A DNA stretch of 24,023 nucleotides from a virus: the IMG/VR virus record IMGVR_UViG_3300042889_002598, positions 1-24,023 of that record; one strand, given 5' to 3'. The notes under the pieces are model-generated. The model was given only the letters and a program-made list of their open reading frames with translations. It made no database searches and was not told where the DNA came from. Shown here piece after piece: positions 10,666 through 18,600 of this stretch. Positions within the stretch are counted from its first letter, which is position 1. Each line of letters begins with the position of its first letter. The translations under genes were made by a program, and so were the position numbers.

Positions 10666-10935
10666 ATGACAATTCAGGACTGGGCCTCATTAATCGTCGC
10701 AATACTTACAATTGTATCATCACTTGGACTTGCAATCAAGTGGCTTGTAAAACATTATCTCAGCGAACTTAAGCCAAATTCTGGATCATCATTAAAAGAC
10801 CAAGTTAATAGACTTGAAAGCGCACTAGATGAACAAAGGATTGATTCACAAAGATCCAGAGATCGCCAAGAAAAGAAACTTGACGAAATGTATCAGATTT
10901 TGATTAAGCACATTGCTAAAGTTGATAAAGAATAA
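10666..10935 (+). CDS. Holin-like protein: one membrane helix plus coiled coil
   Basis: 89 aa from the ATG at 10666 (MTIQDWASLIVAILTIVSSLG). Residues 6-29 form a single membrane helix, followed by a basic segment and a charged coiled coil (SSLKDQVNRLESALDEQRID...KLDEMYQIL). This matches small actinophage membrane proteins annotated as holins or holin-like. A longer in-frame start lies over the DHH-like gene and is rejected. It is separated from the lytic transglycosylase by over 11 kb, so a lysis role is plausible rather than shown. Confidence 0.6.
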   Translation: MTIQDWASLIVAILTIVSSLGLAIKWLVKHYLSELKPNSGSSLKDQVNRLESALDEQRIDSQRSRDRQEKKLDEMYQILIKHIAKVDKE

Positions 10936-10959
10936 TTTTCCTATATACTATATATAAAG

Positions 10960-10976
10960 ATAGTTTTTAAAACTAT
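10960..10976. terminator. A/T palindrome after the holin-like gene
   Basis: ATAGTTTT-T-AAAACTAT, 25 bases beyond the stop at 10935 and followed by a T-rich stretch. A weak terminator candidate; the stem has no G/C core. Confidence 0.3.
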
Positions 10977-11050
10977 AAGGATATTCTTTTCTTTTATATA
11001 TATTTTAAGTATACACTATCCCAATCTTGGCAAATAGTTCTAAAAGTAAC

Positions 11051-11107
11051 AAATCGGACATTGGCTATTATAACAATTTGATAACTTTAAATATCATGTC
11101 CGTTTTG
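11051..11107. promoter_or_regulatory. Inverted pair of AAAWCGGACAT elements
   Basis: AAATCGGACATTG (11051-11063) and, inverted, CATGTCCGTTTTG (11095-11107). Both match copies at 128 and 7306 in the early region. They lie just upstream of the first late promoter at 11115. Confidence 0.45.
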
Positions 11108-11114
11108 TCCTTTA

Positions 11115-11123
11115 TGGTATAAT
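11115..11123 (+). promoter_or_regulatory. Extended -10 promoter TGG-TATAAT (upstream copy)
   Basis: Predicted start near 11130, which is both the first base of a hairpin and an in-frame TTG codon of the following gene. It is duplicated at 11187 (shared TTTATGGTATAAT). Confidence 0.55.
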
Positions 11124-11129
11124 TTATTA

Positions 11130-11185
11130 TTGGCTAATACCTTGGTTTGTCCTATACCCACCAACCTTGGTATTAGTCAATTTTT
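11130..11185 (+). ncRNA. Candidate small RNA or attenuator of about 55 nt
   Basis: Stem TTGGCTAATACC (11130-11141) / GGTATTAGTCAA (11169-11180), 12 bp with one G-U pair, followed at once by T5 (11181-11185). The promoter at 11115 would start transcription at the base of this stem, so the unit promoter-hairpin-T run is a complete tiny transcription unit ending just before the next promoter at 11187. Confidence 0.5.
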
Positions 11186-11186
11186 A

Positions 11187-11195
11187 TGGTATAAT
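11187..11195 (+). promoter_or_regulatory. Leaderless extended -10 promoter TGG-TATAAT-N6-ATG
   Basis: TATAAT at 11190-11195, ATG at 11202. A weak -35 (TTGGTA at 11167-11172) lies 17 bases upstream within the hairpin. Confidence 0.7.
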
Positions 11196-11201
11196 CTCAG
11201 T

Positions 11202-11597
11202 ATGCCTATTCATTCATCCCTGACCTTTGGTGCTGATCCAGTATCAATGCAGTGGAGTGTTGTCAGAGGAGATACCGCTACTTTAAGAGTAGAGTTCTAT
11301 GAAGATAATGAAACAGACTATTACGATACTTCTGGCTGGATATTTAGAGCAACCGCTTATGATCAATCTGGCAATGTTTTAGATGCCCTGGAATGTGAGC
11401 CTGGAGAAGGTTTTGTTGATATTACAGCCTACCCTTCAGTTACAAAAAATTGGGGATCTAAATACTCATCAATCGTGGCTCAACTACCATTTGATATACA
11501 AGTAACAATTCCAGAACCAATCGAAGATACTGTTTGGACTCCAGTAATTGGAACCATTCATGTTTTAGGCGACATTACACCAGGGGGTACACTATAA
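11202..11597 (+). CDS. Tail/baseplate-type structural protein (BppU-N-like)
   Basis: 131 aa from the ATG at 11202, the leaderless start. A TTG at 11130 would add 24 residues but would lie within the hairpin. The core WSVVRGDTATLRVEFYED resembles the N-terminal domain seen in baseplate upper protein-like minor structural proteins, and is shared with the genes at 22950 (WTVVRGDSAAFRV) and 14447 (YYKGDTFEFRI). The rest is beta-rich and ends WTPVIGTIHVLGDIT. Its stop overlaps the next start (TAATG), so it is probably co-translated with the large fibre. It may anchor the fibre. Confidence 0.65.
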   Translation: MPIHSSLTFGADPVSMQWSVVRGDTATLRVEFYEDNETDYYDTSGWIFRATAYDQSGNVLDALECEPGEGFVDITAYPSVTKNWGSKYSSIVAQLPFDIQVTIPEPIEDTVWTPVIGTIHVLGDITPGGTL

Positions 11598-13687
11598 TGG
11601 CAGTTATTAAGATTGTTCCAATGCCAGGCGCAGTTGGAGACAAGGGAGACGAAGGTGCTCCAGGACCACAAGGTCAGCAAGGACCAGCAGGTCAAAATGG
11701 TTTGCCAGGAACACCTGCTCTATGGTCATATCAAGGTGCATGGCAATCAAATGCTGCCTATGCAATTGGAGATTTAGTAACATACCAAGGACAACTTTAT
11801 TATACAAAGTCAGTTACAACTGCTGGAACACTTCCAACCGTTACTGCAAAGTTTGATTTAATTGCATCGAAGGGTGCAGATGGACAACCAGGTGCTAACG
11901 GCACTAATGGTGCAGATGCTATTTGGAATTATGTTGGAGAATATAGCGGTGGTGCATCATATACCGTCGGAGATGTTGCAACATATGATGGACAACTATG
12001 GTACCGTGCTAATGCAAATGGTGGAAACGTTGGAGACACACCATCACAAGGATTTATTTGGAATCTGCTTGCAGCAAAGGGTGCAGACGGAGCAGATGGC
12101 TCTAGCGGACTTGCATACTTAGGAAACTATGTCTCAGGTAATGGATATGTTACAGACCTTGCAGTTGTAAGAGGAAGCGACAATAACCTATACATCGCAA
12201 AAGCAAGTGGTGGTTTAGCAGATCCAGTTGGTAACACTGCAGAGTGGGACATATTCTCTACTAACACTGGTGGCGGAACTGCAAACATTGCAGACTTTAT
12301 TTTTACAGACAATGGTGGAGATAGTTCAATAACTCTTCCTGGCGACAAAGGTATGAGAATTGAAGCAGGAGCAGATAGTGATCTATTTTTAACTGCTGGA
12401 GATGACCTTTACATACAAACTCTTGGCGCAGGAGATGACATTCACATTCAAGCAGCAGATGATATTCGTTTTACAACAAATAACGAAGATTTTGAAATTG
12501 CTGGAACAGTGCCACAATGGACGATGAATTCAGAAGGTGAGTTTCATCTACCTGGAAATGGTATTATCTGGAATCCATCAAACTCATCTGGTGATGGATA
12601 TGGCAACGACACAATCCATCTTATTCCAAACGATGTAGATAATGACACAGAGCAAAGAATTATTATTGATCCAACTGCACCAAACCACATTCATCTTCGT
12701 GCAGGTGGAGTACAGGATTACTCTTCTGCAGACCTAATCCTTGGTGGAGAACGTGCAGGAGTTCGTGTTTCTGATACAGAGGGAACCACTGTTGTTCAGT
12801 CAAAGCAAGAAGACTGGTCTTGGTCTTATACAAATATCAATGATGTTGAAAGCACTACATACCGTGTAGGAACATCACTTGCAGAACCAGACTATAATGA
12901 TTTTACAATTCTCAATGGCGTTAAGTATGTTATTAATAATGTAGTACGAGATGAGCCACAGGGCATAACAGAGTACACTGCTATCGCAAGTGATAGCACA
13001 CAACTTGTATTTTATCCTGAATGGAGTTATACATTTACAAGAGACCGTGGAGAGTATCATTGGACCTTTAATAGAGCAGGCTACTTAAATGGACCTACAG
13101 AAACAGGCCATCTGCGTGTCACAGGTATTGTAAATGATGACGGTAATTTAGAAGTTCACGCAGATCAAAATCTTGTTATTAGTGGTGGAGAAAGTAATGG
13201 AGAGTATTTACATGACTCATCCGATATAGCAAACCAGATTGCAACTCTTGGAGATATAGCATATTATCAAAATAGTTCTTTTGCAGAAGTTCCATATACA
13301 GTTAGCGGTGGAGCACTTGAAACCCAACCAACATTTAATGGTGCTCCATTGTTTGCGGGTAGTTATACAAAGACTGGAAACCTTGTTCACTTTAGAGTTA
13401 ATGTTAACATGAGTAATATTACTAACTTTGGTTCTGGACAATACTATGTTTCAATACCGTTTACTTCTGAGTATGATGTTTATGTTCGTAATGGACAACT
13501 CAAGCATTCATCAGGAGACATGTATTCAGTGTCAGGGCATGCAACTGCTGGAAGCAATGAATTAAGACTTTACACAACAGCATCAAATGGTAAGGAAGTT
13601 GCATTTACAAGTTCAAGTCCAGTAGGACTAAACACTACTTGTGATTTCCATATATTTGGATCATATTTCTCAACTCCAAACGCATAA
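11597..13687 (+). CDS. Tail fibre with collagen-like and CBM5/12-like repeats
   Basis: 696 aa from the ATG at 11597, behind AGGGGG and overlapping the previous stop. Order: a short N-terminus; Gly-X-Y collagen-like stretch (about residues 15-38, GDEGAPGPQGQQGPAG); a carbohydrate-binding-like module (WQSNAAYAIGDLVTYQGQLYY, about 45-75); short GADGQPGANG linker; second module (YTVGDVATYDGQLWY); GADGADG linker; third, more divergent module (VTDLAVVRGSDNNLYIAK). A long beta-rich region follows and a C-terminal domain of about 140 residues ends in DFHIFGSYFSTPNA, probably the receptor-binding tip. The modules suggest binding to host surface polysaccharide. It likely trimerises through the collagen-like parts. 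Confidence 0.85.
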   Translation: MAVIKIVPMPGAVGDKGDEGAPGPQGQQGPAGQNGLPGTPALWSYQGAWQSNAAYAIGDLVTYQGQLYYTKSVTTAGTLPTVTAKFDLIASKGADGQPGANGTNGADAIWNYVGEYSGGASYTVGDVATYDGQLWYRANANGGNVGDTPSQGFIWNLLAAKGADGADGSSGLAYLGNYVSGNGYVTDLAVVRGSDNNLYIAKASGGLADPVGNTAEWDIFSTNTGGGTANIADFIFTDNGGDSSITLPGDKGMRIEAGADSDLFLTAGDDLYIQTLGAGDDIHIQAADDIRFTTNNEDFEIAGTVPQWTMNSEGEFHLPGNGIIWNPSNSSGDGYGNDTIHLIPNDVDNDTEQRIIIDPTAPNHIHLRAGGVQDYSSADLILGGERAGVRVSDTEGTTVVQSKQEDWSWSYTNINDVESTTYRVGTSLAEPDYNDFTILNGVKYVINNVVRDEPQGITEYTAIASDSTQLVFYPEWSYTFTRDRGEYHWTFNRAGYLNGPTETGHLRVTGIVNDDGNLEVHADQNLVISGGESNGEYLHDSSDIANQIATLGDIAYYQNSSFAEVPYTVSGGALETQPTFNGAPLFAGSYTKTGNLVHFRVNVNMSNITNFGSGQYYVSIPFTSEYDVYVRNGQLKHSSGDMYSVSGHATAGSNELRLYTTASNGKEVAFTSSSPVGLNTTCDFHIFGSYFSTPNA

Positions 13688-13692
13688 TATCG

Positions 13693-13701
13693 TGAGATAA
13701 T
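13693..13701 (+). promoter_or_regulatory. Leaderless extended -10 promoter TGA-GATAAT-N6-ATG
   Basis: GATAAT at 13696-13701 ends six bases before the ATG at 13708; TG is present three bases before the hexamer. Confidence 0.6.
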
Positions 13702-13707
13702 AATCGC

Positions 13708-14439
13708 ATGGCTGTTTCTAAATCTATGGACTTTCCAGGTGCAAAAAAGTCTTCTTATGCTGCACAGGTAGAACAAAGTCAGGCATCGCCATCTTTAGAT
13801 AATACTCTTTCATTTCTTCCAGTCCCTGGCCCAGTAGGACCACAAGGACCCGCAGGTAGAGACGGCAGAGACGGAAAAGAAGGACCTCAAGGACCAGAAG
13901 GAAAGCCAGGCCCAAAGGGTGATAAAGGTCCAGCAGGTAAAGATGGAGCAAGTTCTGTATCATCTTCAGGACAGCAGGCAGGATGGGCTTCATATACAAA
14001 TACTATTGAAAAACCAATCAAACTTGGAATCTCTCAAGGAGACGATGGCTGGGTAACACTTTTGTTAGACACAAAGGACAAATCACAGAATGAGACATAC
14101 CTTCCTAAAGGTTGTACCAGTCTTTGGAATAGCCACCAAAGAGCCCTAAACTTCCACGGTATCAATGAGGGCTCACAAATATTCGTAACCTACAACTTTG
14201 AACTAACTACCTATACTGCAAATACTGAGGTTTGGCTAAGAACATACTTTGCAAGCAAGGATCAGGAGTTCGTACAGTTGGTAGGGTCTTTAAAGTATCA
14301 GAATGTGTATAACCTTTCAGTCACCCAAAACATATTTATTGAAGACAAGGCTATGTGGGGCAATGGTGCAGTTCCTCAAATCAGAACAGACTTTGATGCA
14401 TCCGTAATTCTCAACTCTGTCTACGTCAGCGTGGTATAA
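13708..14439 (+). CDS. Tail fibre protein with collagen-like stalk
   Basis: 243 aa. Residues 1-38 are a polar N-terminus, 39-82 are Gly-X-Y repeats (GPVGPQGPAGRDGRDG, then KPGPKGDKGPAGKDG), and the remaining 160 residues are a beta-rich head (WVTLLLDTKDK ... EVWLRTYFASKD) ending in SVYVSVV. The stalk-plus-head layout is typical of trimeric phage fibres. The last two Val codons and the stop form part of the promoter for the next gene. Several prolines are in the Y position before Gly, the site used by collagen-type prolyl hydroxylases. Confidence 0.8.
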   Translation: MAVSKSMDFPGAKKSSYAAQVEQSQASPSLDNTLSFLPVPGPVGPQGPAGRDGRDGKEGPQGPEGKPGPKGDKGPAGKDGASSVSSSGQQAGWASYTNTIEKPIKLGISQGDDGWVTLLLDTKDKSQNETYLPKGCTSLWNSHQRALNFHGINEGSQIFVTYNFELTTYTANTEVWLRTYFASKDQEFVQLVGSLKYQNVYNLSVTQNIFIEDKAMWGNGAVPQIRTDFDASVILNSVYVSVV

Positions 14440-14440
14440 T
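14432..14440 (+). promoter_or_regulatory. Leaderless promoter TGG-TATAAT embedded in a stop codon
   Basis: TATAAT at 14435-14440 contains the TAA stop (14437-14439) of the preceding gene and ends six bases before the ATG at 14447. Confidence 0.7.
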
Positions 14441-14446
14441 AAAACC

Positions 14447-15571
14447 ATGGCATTTCCAGCAATTTACGACTTTAACTATTATAAGGGTGATACCTTTGAG
14501 TTTCGTATCTACCCAAAAAAGAATGATGGAACGGTTTTTGATTTAAGTTCATTTTATGTGCCAACAAATTATGCAAATGACCCAGATTATGTATTGGATT
14601 CATCAGCATCGTATGACAGTGCACAATTCACTATTGCCGACGGTAGAGGACCAACCAAAATTGTTAATGGACTTCCTGTTGCAGTAGAAACGTTTAAATG
14701 TTTTGCTAGAGTATCAGATGATAATACATTTGTTCAGTGTGCAATCAGGCCAACAGAAGGAAGCGGACTTCTTGCTGGAACAGAGTATGTTTATGACGTT
14801 GAGGTTAAAAAGCCAGCAGGACTCCCAGGAAGCGGACAGTACGAGATTGTTCAGACTCTCCTTACTGGTAAAATAACAGTCACAGATCAGGTTACTGGTG
14901 CTACGGAATCAACTCAAGGCTCCTTGTCAGATTATAATATTTTAGGATTAGCAGTTCCAGTTACTTGTGCAGAACCAGGTACATCAATTATTGAAACATC
15001 AGAATACTCTGGATCGGTTGTTTGGTATGAGCCAAACGGAACAACCCCTATTTCTACAACAACTTTTAGCCCAGATAAAGCGTATAAGGCAAAAATAACT
15101 ATAACTCCAAGACCACCATACAAGATTACTGGAACTCCTGCCAACAAGTTTTCAGTCGATGGTGCAAACATTACGACAAACCCTTCTTACTCTGGCACAG
15201 CATCAACTGCAGTAGTTACGGCAACATTTCCAAAGACAGCAAAATCAGTTTCTCTTTCATCTATAACTGGCATTACTTCCCCAGTAAAAAATGCAATACC
15301 AAATACATCAGTTGCTGCAACAAGCGAATATACTGTATCACTGTCTTGGAAAGAAAAATCATTAACAGATCCAGTCGTTTATGAAAACTTTACTGGAAAC
15401 TTTAAGCCAGAAAGAACATATGTAGCGCAAATACTATTAACTCCTAAAACGGGATATACTCTTTGTACAGGAATTGATGCAGACTTTTTCTCTGTTGCAG
15501 GTGCACTAAATTATACAAATAGTGAAAACTCAGGAATTATTATTGCAGAATTTCCTGTAACAGGTGCATAA
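14447..15571 (+). CDS. Structural protein with BppU-N-like start and two tandem Ig-like repeats
   Basis: 374 aa. Residues 1-150 begin FNYYKGDTFEFRIYPKKNDG, related to the genes at 11202 and 22950. Residues 165-265 and 266-374 are two homologous repeats: each has a Pro-rich strand, a (T)SEY(S/T)-x-S-(V/L)-x-W motif, F-x-P-(D/E)-(K/R)-x-Y-x-A-(K/Q)-I, a TP(R/K) turn, F(S/F)V-(D/A)-GA and an A-T-F-P / A-E-F-P end. This repeat type occurs in bacterial surface adhesins. The stop overlaps the next start (TAATG). Role: minor tail or adhesion component. Confidence 0.7.
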   Translation: MAFPAIYDFNYYKGDTFEFRIYPKKNDGTVFDLSSFYVPTNYANDPDYVLDSSASYDSAQFTIADGRGPTKIVNGLPVAVETFKCFARVSDDNTFVQCAIRPTEGSGLLAGTEYVYDVEVKKPAGLPGSGQYEIVQTLLTGKITVTDQVTGATESTQGSLSDYNILGLAVPVTCAEPGTSIIETSEYSGSVVWYEPNGTTPISTTTFSPDKAYKAKITITPRPPYKITGTPANKFSVDGANITTNPSYSGTASTAVVTATFPKTAKSVSLSSITGITSPVKNAIPNTSVAATSEYTVSLSWKEKSLTDPVVYENFTGNFKPERTYVAQILLTPKTGYTLCTGIDADFFSVAGALNYTNSENSGIIIAEFPVTGA

Positions 15572-16167
15572 TGGCAGACATCCTTTTATCAAATGAAGAC
15601 TTAACAGTTTTTGGCGGTCCAGAAAGCATTAGCCTTGATTTAGATATAGGTCCTCAAGGTGATCGTGGAAGCATTATTATTGGAACCCTTGGAGATCCTA
15701 GAAACGCTAATGTTGCATCCTATATTGTTCAAGATGTTCAAGCATTAGACATTGCTGTAGACGGAAACCCAAACTCACCAACATACAGAACTGTGTTTCA
15801 GTTCATTGCTACTCCAGGTGGACTTCAGTGGACACCAGTTGTCAGCCTTAAAACAGAATTTTACTCGTCTACAAAAACAGTAACTGCTTCAAACGGCAAA
15901 CTTGTTATCCCACCAATTAACGTAACAGATATTTATTTGTTTGAACAAAACAGCACTGTAAACTCTTCTAACTTTAGCGTACAGTACTCAATATCATCAC
16001 CAGAGTCTGGTGGCCCATTGGCAACAACTATGGTAGTGAAAGAGTTAAACTCTGGACCAGGATTTTTAGCACTACCGCTTGAAATAAAGGGTGTAGAATA
16101 TGATGGAGAGACTTGGGTTCCAATAACAGGGACTAAGGTCGTCCACCTATTTATTACGGTGGTATAA
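15571..16167 (+). CDS. Structural protein of the tail-fibre cluster
   Basis: 198 aa, starting MADILLSNEDLTVFGGPESI and coupled to the previous gene. A short collagen-like remnant (GPQGDRG) is followed by a beta-rich body (LQWTPVVSLKTEFYSSTK ... VPITGTKVVHLFITVV). No catalytic motif. The final GTG GTA TAA is part of the next promoter. Probably a fibre or baseplate component of unknown detail. Confidence 0.65.
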   Translation: MADILLSNEDLTVFGGPESISLDLDIGPQGDRGSIIIGTLGDPRNANVASYIVQDVQALDIAVDGNPNSPTYRTVFQFIATPGGLQWTPVVSLKTEFYSSTKTVTASNGKLVIPPINVTDIYLFEQNSTVNSSNFSVQYSISSPESGGPLATTMVVKELNSGPGFLALPLEIKGVEYDGETWVPITGTKVVHLFITVV

Positions 16168-16168
16168 T
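16160..16168 (+). promoter_or_regulatory. Extended -10 promoter TGG-TATAAT embedded in a stop codon
   Basis: TATAAT at 16163-16168 overlaps the TAA at 16165-16167. Unlike the others the next gene starts 18 bases downstream (GTG at 16187), giving a leader of about 12 bases with GGGTGA as a possible ribosome site. A six-codon mini-frame (ATG at 16167) ends as TAGTG on the real start. Confidence 0.6.
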
Positions 16169-16186
16169 GAAAAAGGGTGATTTATA

Positions 16187-18313
16187 GTGGCAGAAGAGAA
16201 TATTGATAATACCGTCAATGGCACGGGACTCTTCAACACCAAAATCCCAGGCCTTTCAGATCCAGCAGATATTCAGGCAGCGCTAAGACTTTATCACTAC
16301 GGAACTTATACATACGATGGTGCAAATACAAACCCAGCGATTCTTCCAGTCCCATCTATGGCAAAGCACCTTCAAACACTTGTTGATGCCGATGCAGCAG
16401 AGGTAGTAAATAGAAATGCTGCTATTGCCGTAGAAACAGCAAATAGAAATACTGCTATTGCAAACCATAATGCAGCAACCATAAATGTCCACGGTATAGA
16501 AAACACAGCACTTCTTGCAACAAAAGAATATGTAGACACAGAGATACTAGATGCAATTGATGGTGCAACAGGGGCTTATTCAGCACTTGCTGGAACTGGC
16601 CTTGATTGGAATTCTCTTGATGGAAGGTTTGATGTTGAACCAAGAATTGCAAACGTAAATACAGTAATAGAAAAAACAAATAACTTTATTTTAGAGTTAG
16701 ATGATGTAAATAAAACTATTCTTCTTAATACTTCTTCTACAATGAATTTGACTGTCCCAGCAAATTCTTCAGTAGCAATTCCAGTTGGGTTTAGATATAA
16801 TGTAGTTGAAATTGGTTCAGGAGTAACTACTTTTGTTCCAGCATCAGGTGTAACAATTAATAGTAAAAACTCACAACTATTTATCGATACGCAGTATGGA
16901 CAAGTAACATTGTTAAAGGTTGCAGAAAATTCTTGGATCGCTTATGGAGACATATATGAAGGTGCATCTTCCCCAACACCTACACCTACTCCAACTCCAA
17001 CACCTACGCCTACACCTACACCTACTCCAACTCCTACCCCTACACCTACACCTACTCCAACTCCGCCAACGCCAACGCCAACCCCTACTCCAACACCAAC
17101 ACCTACTCCTTCACCAACCCCTACTCCAACTCCTACCCCTACACCTACTCCAATAGTTGATTGCGGTGCATGTGAGCCTTATACAACAACCGCTCCAACT
17201 TGTAACGGAGAAGATAGTTATGTAGGTATTTATACTGGAACTAGAAAAACATGTAGCGACGGATCTTATGAAATTTGTACACAGCCAACCTTTACTGGAT
17301 TTGGTGAATGTCTTGCAGTTAATGTTAGTTCTTGTGGAGGTTCTGGTGGAGCAGGAACATCATGTACTCCTTCAACACCGACACCAACACCAACACCAAC
17401 ACCGACACCAACACCAACACCAACCCCAACCCCTACGCCAACCCCAACCCCAACTCCTCCTTGCAACCCTGACTGGAGTTTAATTCCTCAATCACAATGT
17501 GAAGAGTGTGGATTAGTATGGAACGCATCATTTGGTGAATGTATTAGTACAGGTTCACCTACTCCAACACCTACTCCAACACCTACTCCAACGCCAACCC
17601 CAACCCCTACGCCAACGCCAACCCCAACCCCTACGCCAACCCCAACCCCAACACCCTTTGGACCAAACTGTAATGATGTAAATACTCTTGGATCTGGAGA
17701 TTGTGCTGCATGTGGATTAGTTTGGAATCCATCATTTGGAGAGTGTGTTACTCCTTCATCACCTACACCAACGCCAACACCGACTCCAACTCCAACACCA
17801 ACACCGACTCCAACACCAACACCTACTCCAACACCAACACCAACACCAACACCAACACCAACACCAACACCAACACCAGCGCCATGTCAAACATTCTTCT
17901 GTGCTGCTTATGGAGAAGAAATATGCGTAGGAGACTTCTGTCCATCAAATTCACCAACACCAACACCAACACCAACACCTACTCCTTCACCAACCCCTAC
18001 TCCAACTCCTACACCTACTCCAACTCCTTCACCAACCCCTACCCCAACTCCTACACCTGTACCAGCACCCGCACCAACACCTTCCTGTGCTGATTTTGGA
18101 GAATTAGGAACTTACCCTAACTGCTACCCTGCTGGAGAAGCGCCAACACCACCTGCGCCAACACCACCTGCTCCAACACCACCTGCGCCAACACCACCTG
18201 CGCCAACACCACCTGCGCCAACACCACCTGCGCCAACACCACCTGCGCCAACACCACCTGCGCCAACACCACCTTCACCAACTCCTTCACCTGGAGACAT
18301 GGAACCAATTTAA
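16187..18313 (+). CDS. Large Pro-Thr-rich fibre protein with Cys-rich modules
   Basis: 708 aa from a GTG start. Residues 1-258 are an ordinary fibre-like region: helices with [20 protein letters not shown], then a beta domain ending IAYGDIYEG. From residue 263 the protein alternates long Pro-Thr runs with five Cys-containing modules. Two of these modules are near-copies ([13 protein letters not shown] and [13 protein letters not shown]). The C-terminus has nine APTPP repeats and then [12 protein letters not shown]. (Thr/Ala/Ser)-Pro alternation is the signature of plant arabinogalactan-type hydroxyproline glycoproteins and of mucin-like linkers. The next genes encode a prolyl-hydroxylase-like enzyme, a glycosyltransferase and a sugar epimerase, so it is my leading candidate for the modified substrate. 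Probably extended and exposed on the virion. Confidence 0.85.
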   Translation: MAEENIDNTVNGTGLFNTKIPGLSDPADIQAALRLYHYGTYTYDGANTNPAILPVPSMAKHLQTLVDADAAEVVNRNAAIAVETANRNTAIANHNAATINVHGIENTALLATKEYVDTEILDAIDGATGAYSALAGTGLDWNSLDGRFDVEPRIANVNTVIEKTNNFILELDDVNKTILLNTSSTMNLTVPANSSVAIPVGFRYNVVEIGSGVTTFVPASGVTINSKNSQLFIDTQYGQVTLLKVAENSWIAYGDIYEGASSPTPTPTPTPTPTPTPTPTPTPTPTPTPTPTPPTPTPTPTPTPTPTPSPTPTPTPTPTPTPIVDCGACEPYTTTAPTCNGEDSYVGIYTGTRKTCSDGSYEICTQPTFTGFGECLAVNVSSCGGSGGAGTSCTPSTPTPTPTPTPTPTPTPTPTPTPTPTPTPPCNPDWSLIPQSQCEECGLVWNASFGECISTGSPTPTPTPTPTPTPTPTPTPTPTPTPTPTPTPTPFGPNCNDVNTLGSGDCAACGLVWNPSFGECVTPSSPTPTPTPTPTPTPTPTPTPTPTPTPTPTPTPTPTPTPTPAPCQTFFCAAYGEEICVGDFCPSNSPTPTPTPTPTPSPTPTPTPTPTPTPSPTPTPTPTPVPAPAPTPSCADFGELGTYPNCYPAGEAPTPPAPTPPAPTPPAPTPPAPTPPAPTPPAPTPPAPTPPAPTPPSPTPSPGDMEPI
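16973..18085 (+). repeat. Five low-complexity Pro-Thr tracts
   Basis: CCNACN hexamer arrays at 16973-17152, 17366-17461, 17558-17656, 17762-17884 and 17954-18085, separated by the Cys-rich modules. Unit length 6 keeps the frame when repeats are gained or lost, so length polymorphism is expected. Codon choice differs between tracts (CCAACA-dominated in tract 4, mixed elsewhere), suggesting separate expansions. Confidence 0.9.
18140..18274 (+). repeat. Nine tandem 15-base repeats (APTPP)
   Basis: GCGCCAACACCACCT nine times in direct tandem. Only the third unit differs, by one base (GCT for GCG). Near-identity suggests recent expansion or frequent homogenisation. Confidence 0.9.
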
Positions 18314-18318
18314 TTTTG

Positions 18319-18327
18319 TGGTAGAAT
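18319..18327 (+). promoter_or_regulatory. Extended -10 promoter TGG-TAGAAT for the modification cassette
   Basis: TAGAAT at 18322-18327, predicted start near 18334 and a leader of about 20 bases containing AAGGAA before the ATG at 18355. This cassette therefore has a leadered transcript, unlike the fibre genes. Confidence 0.5.
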
Positions 18328-18354
18328 TGTATATCATAACAAGTAAGGAACAAG

Positions 18355-18600
18355 ATGACAAACAGGTTAGACAAGATTAAAGAAATAATTGAAAACAATA
18401 AAAACTCTTCTGTCAGTCCTTTAGATTTGGTTAATCCAAATGCAGAGTGGGCTGATGAATCTTTATCTTCAGAAAGATATAGCATTTGTCAATCGTGCCC
18501 AGAACTAATTAGATTAACAAAACAATGCAAAAAGTGTGGATGTTTTATGGCCGCAAAAACTAAATTACAAAAAGCAACCTGCCCTCTAGGAAAATGGTAA
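18355..18600 (+). CDS. Zinc-ribbon protein (DUF6171-like)
   Basis: 81 aa. The C-terminal half has C-x2-C, C-x2-C and a final Cys before PLGKW (CQSCPEL ... CKKCGCFMAAKTKL ... TCPLGKW), a pattern of small zinc-ribbon proteins common in cyanophages and pelagiphages, which I believe are assigned DUF6171. It may act as an adaptor, but no activity is established. It is the first gene of the modification operon and overlaps the next one. Confidence 0.7.
   Translation: MTNRLDKIKEIIENNKNSSVSPLDLVNPNAEWADESLSSERYSICQSCPELIRLTKQCKKCGCFMAAKTKLQKATCPLGKW

Noticed and set aside
17266-17466. 66-aa minus-strand Gly-Val repeat frame
   Set aside because: Antisense of a Pro-Thr tract; low complexity produced by the repeat.
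17701-18093. 130-aa and 64-aa plus-strand frames of Thr/Asn or His/Gln repeats
   Set aside because: Frame-shifted readings of the CCNACN hexamer tracts within the Pro-Thr fibre gene.
16973-18274. CRISPR-like repeat array
   Set aside because: The repeats are in frame, encode Pro-Thr or APTPP, have no unique spacers of constant length, and there are no cas genes.
18117-18485. 122-aa minus-strand frame with repeated VVLAQ
   Set aside because: It is the antisense reading of the APTPP tandem repeats and the start of the zinc-ribbon gene; it has no promoter or ribosome site and its repeats are forced by the plus-strand repeat.
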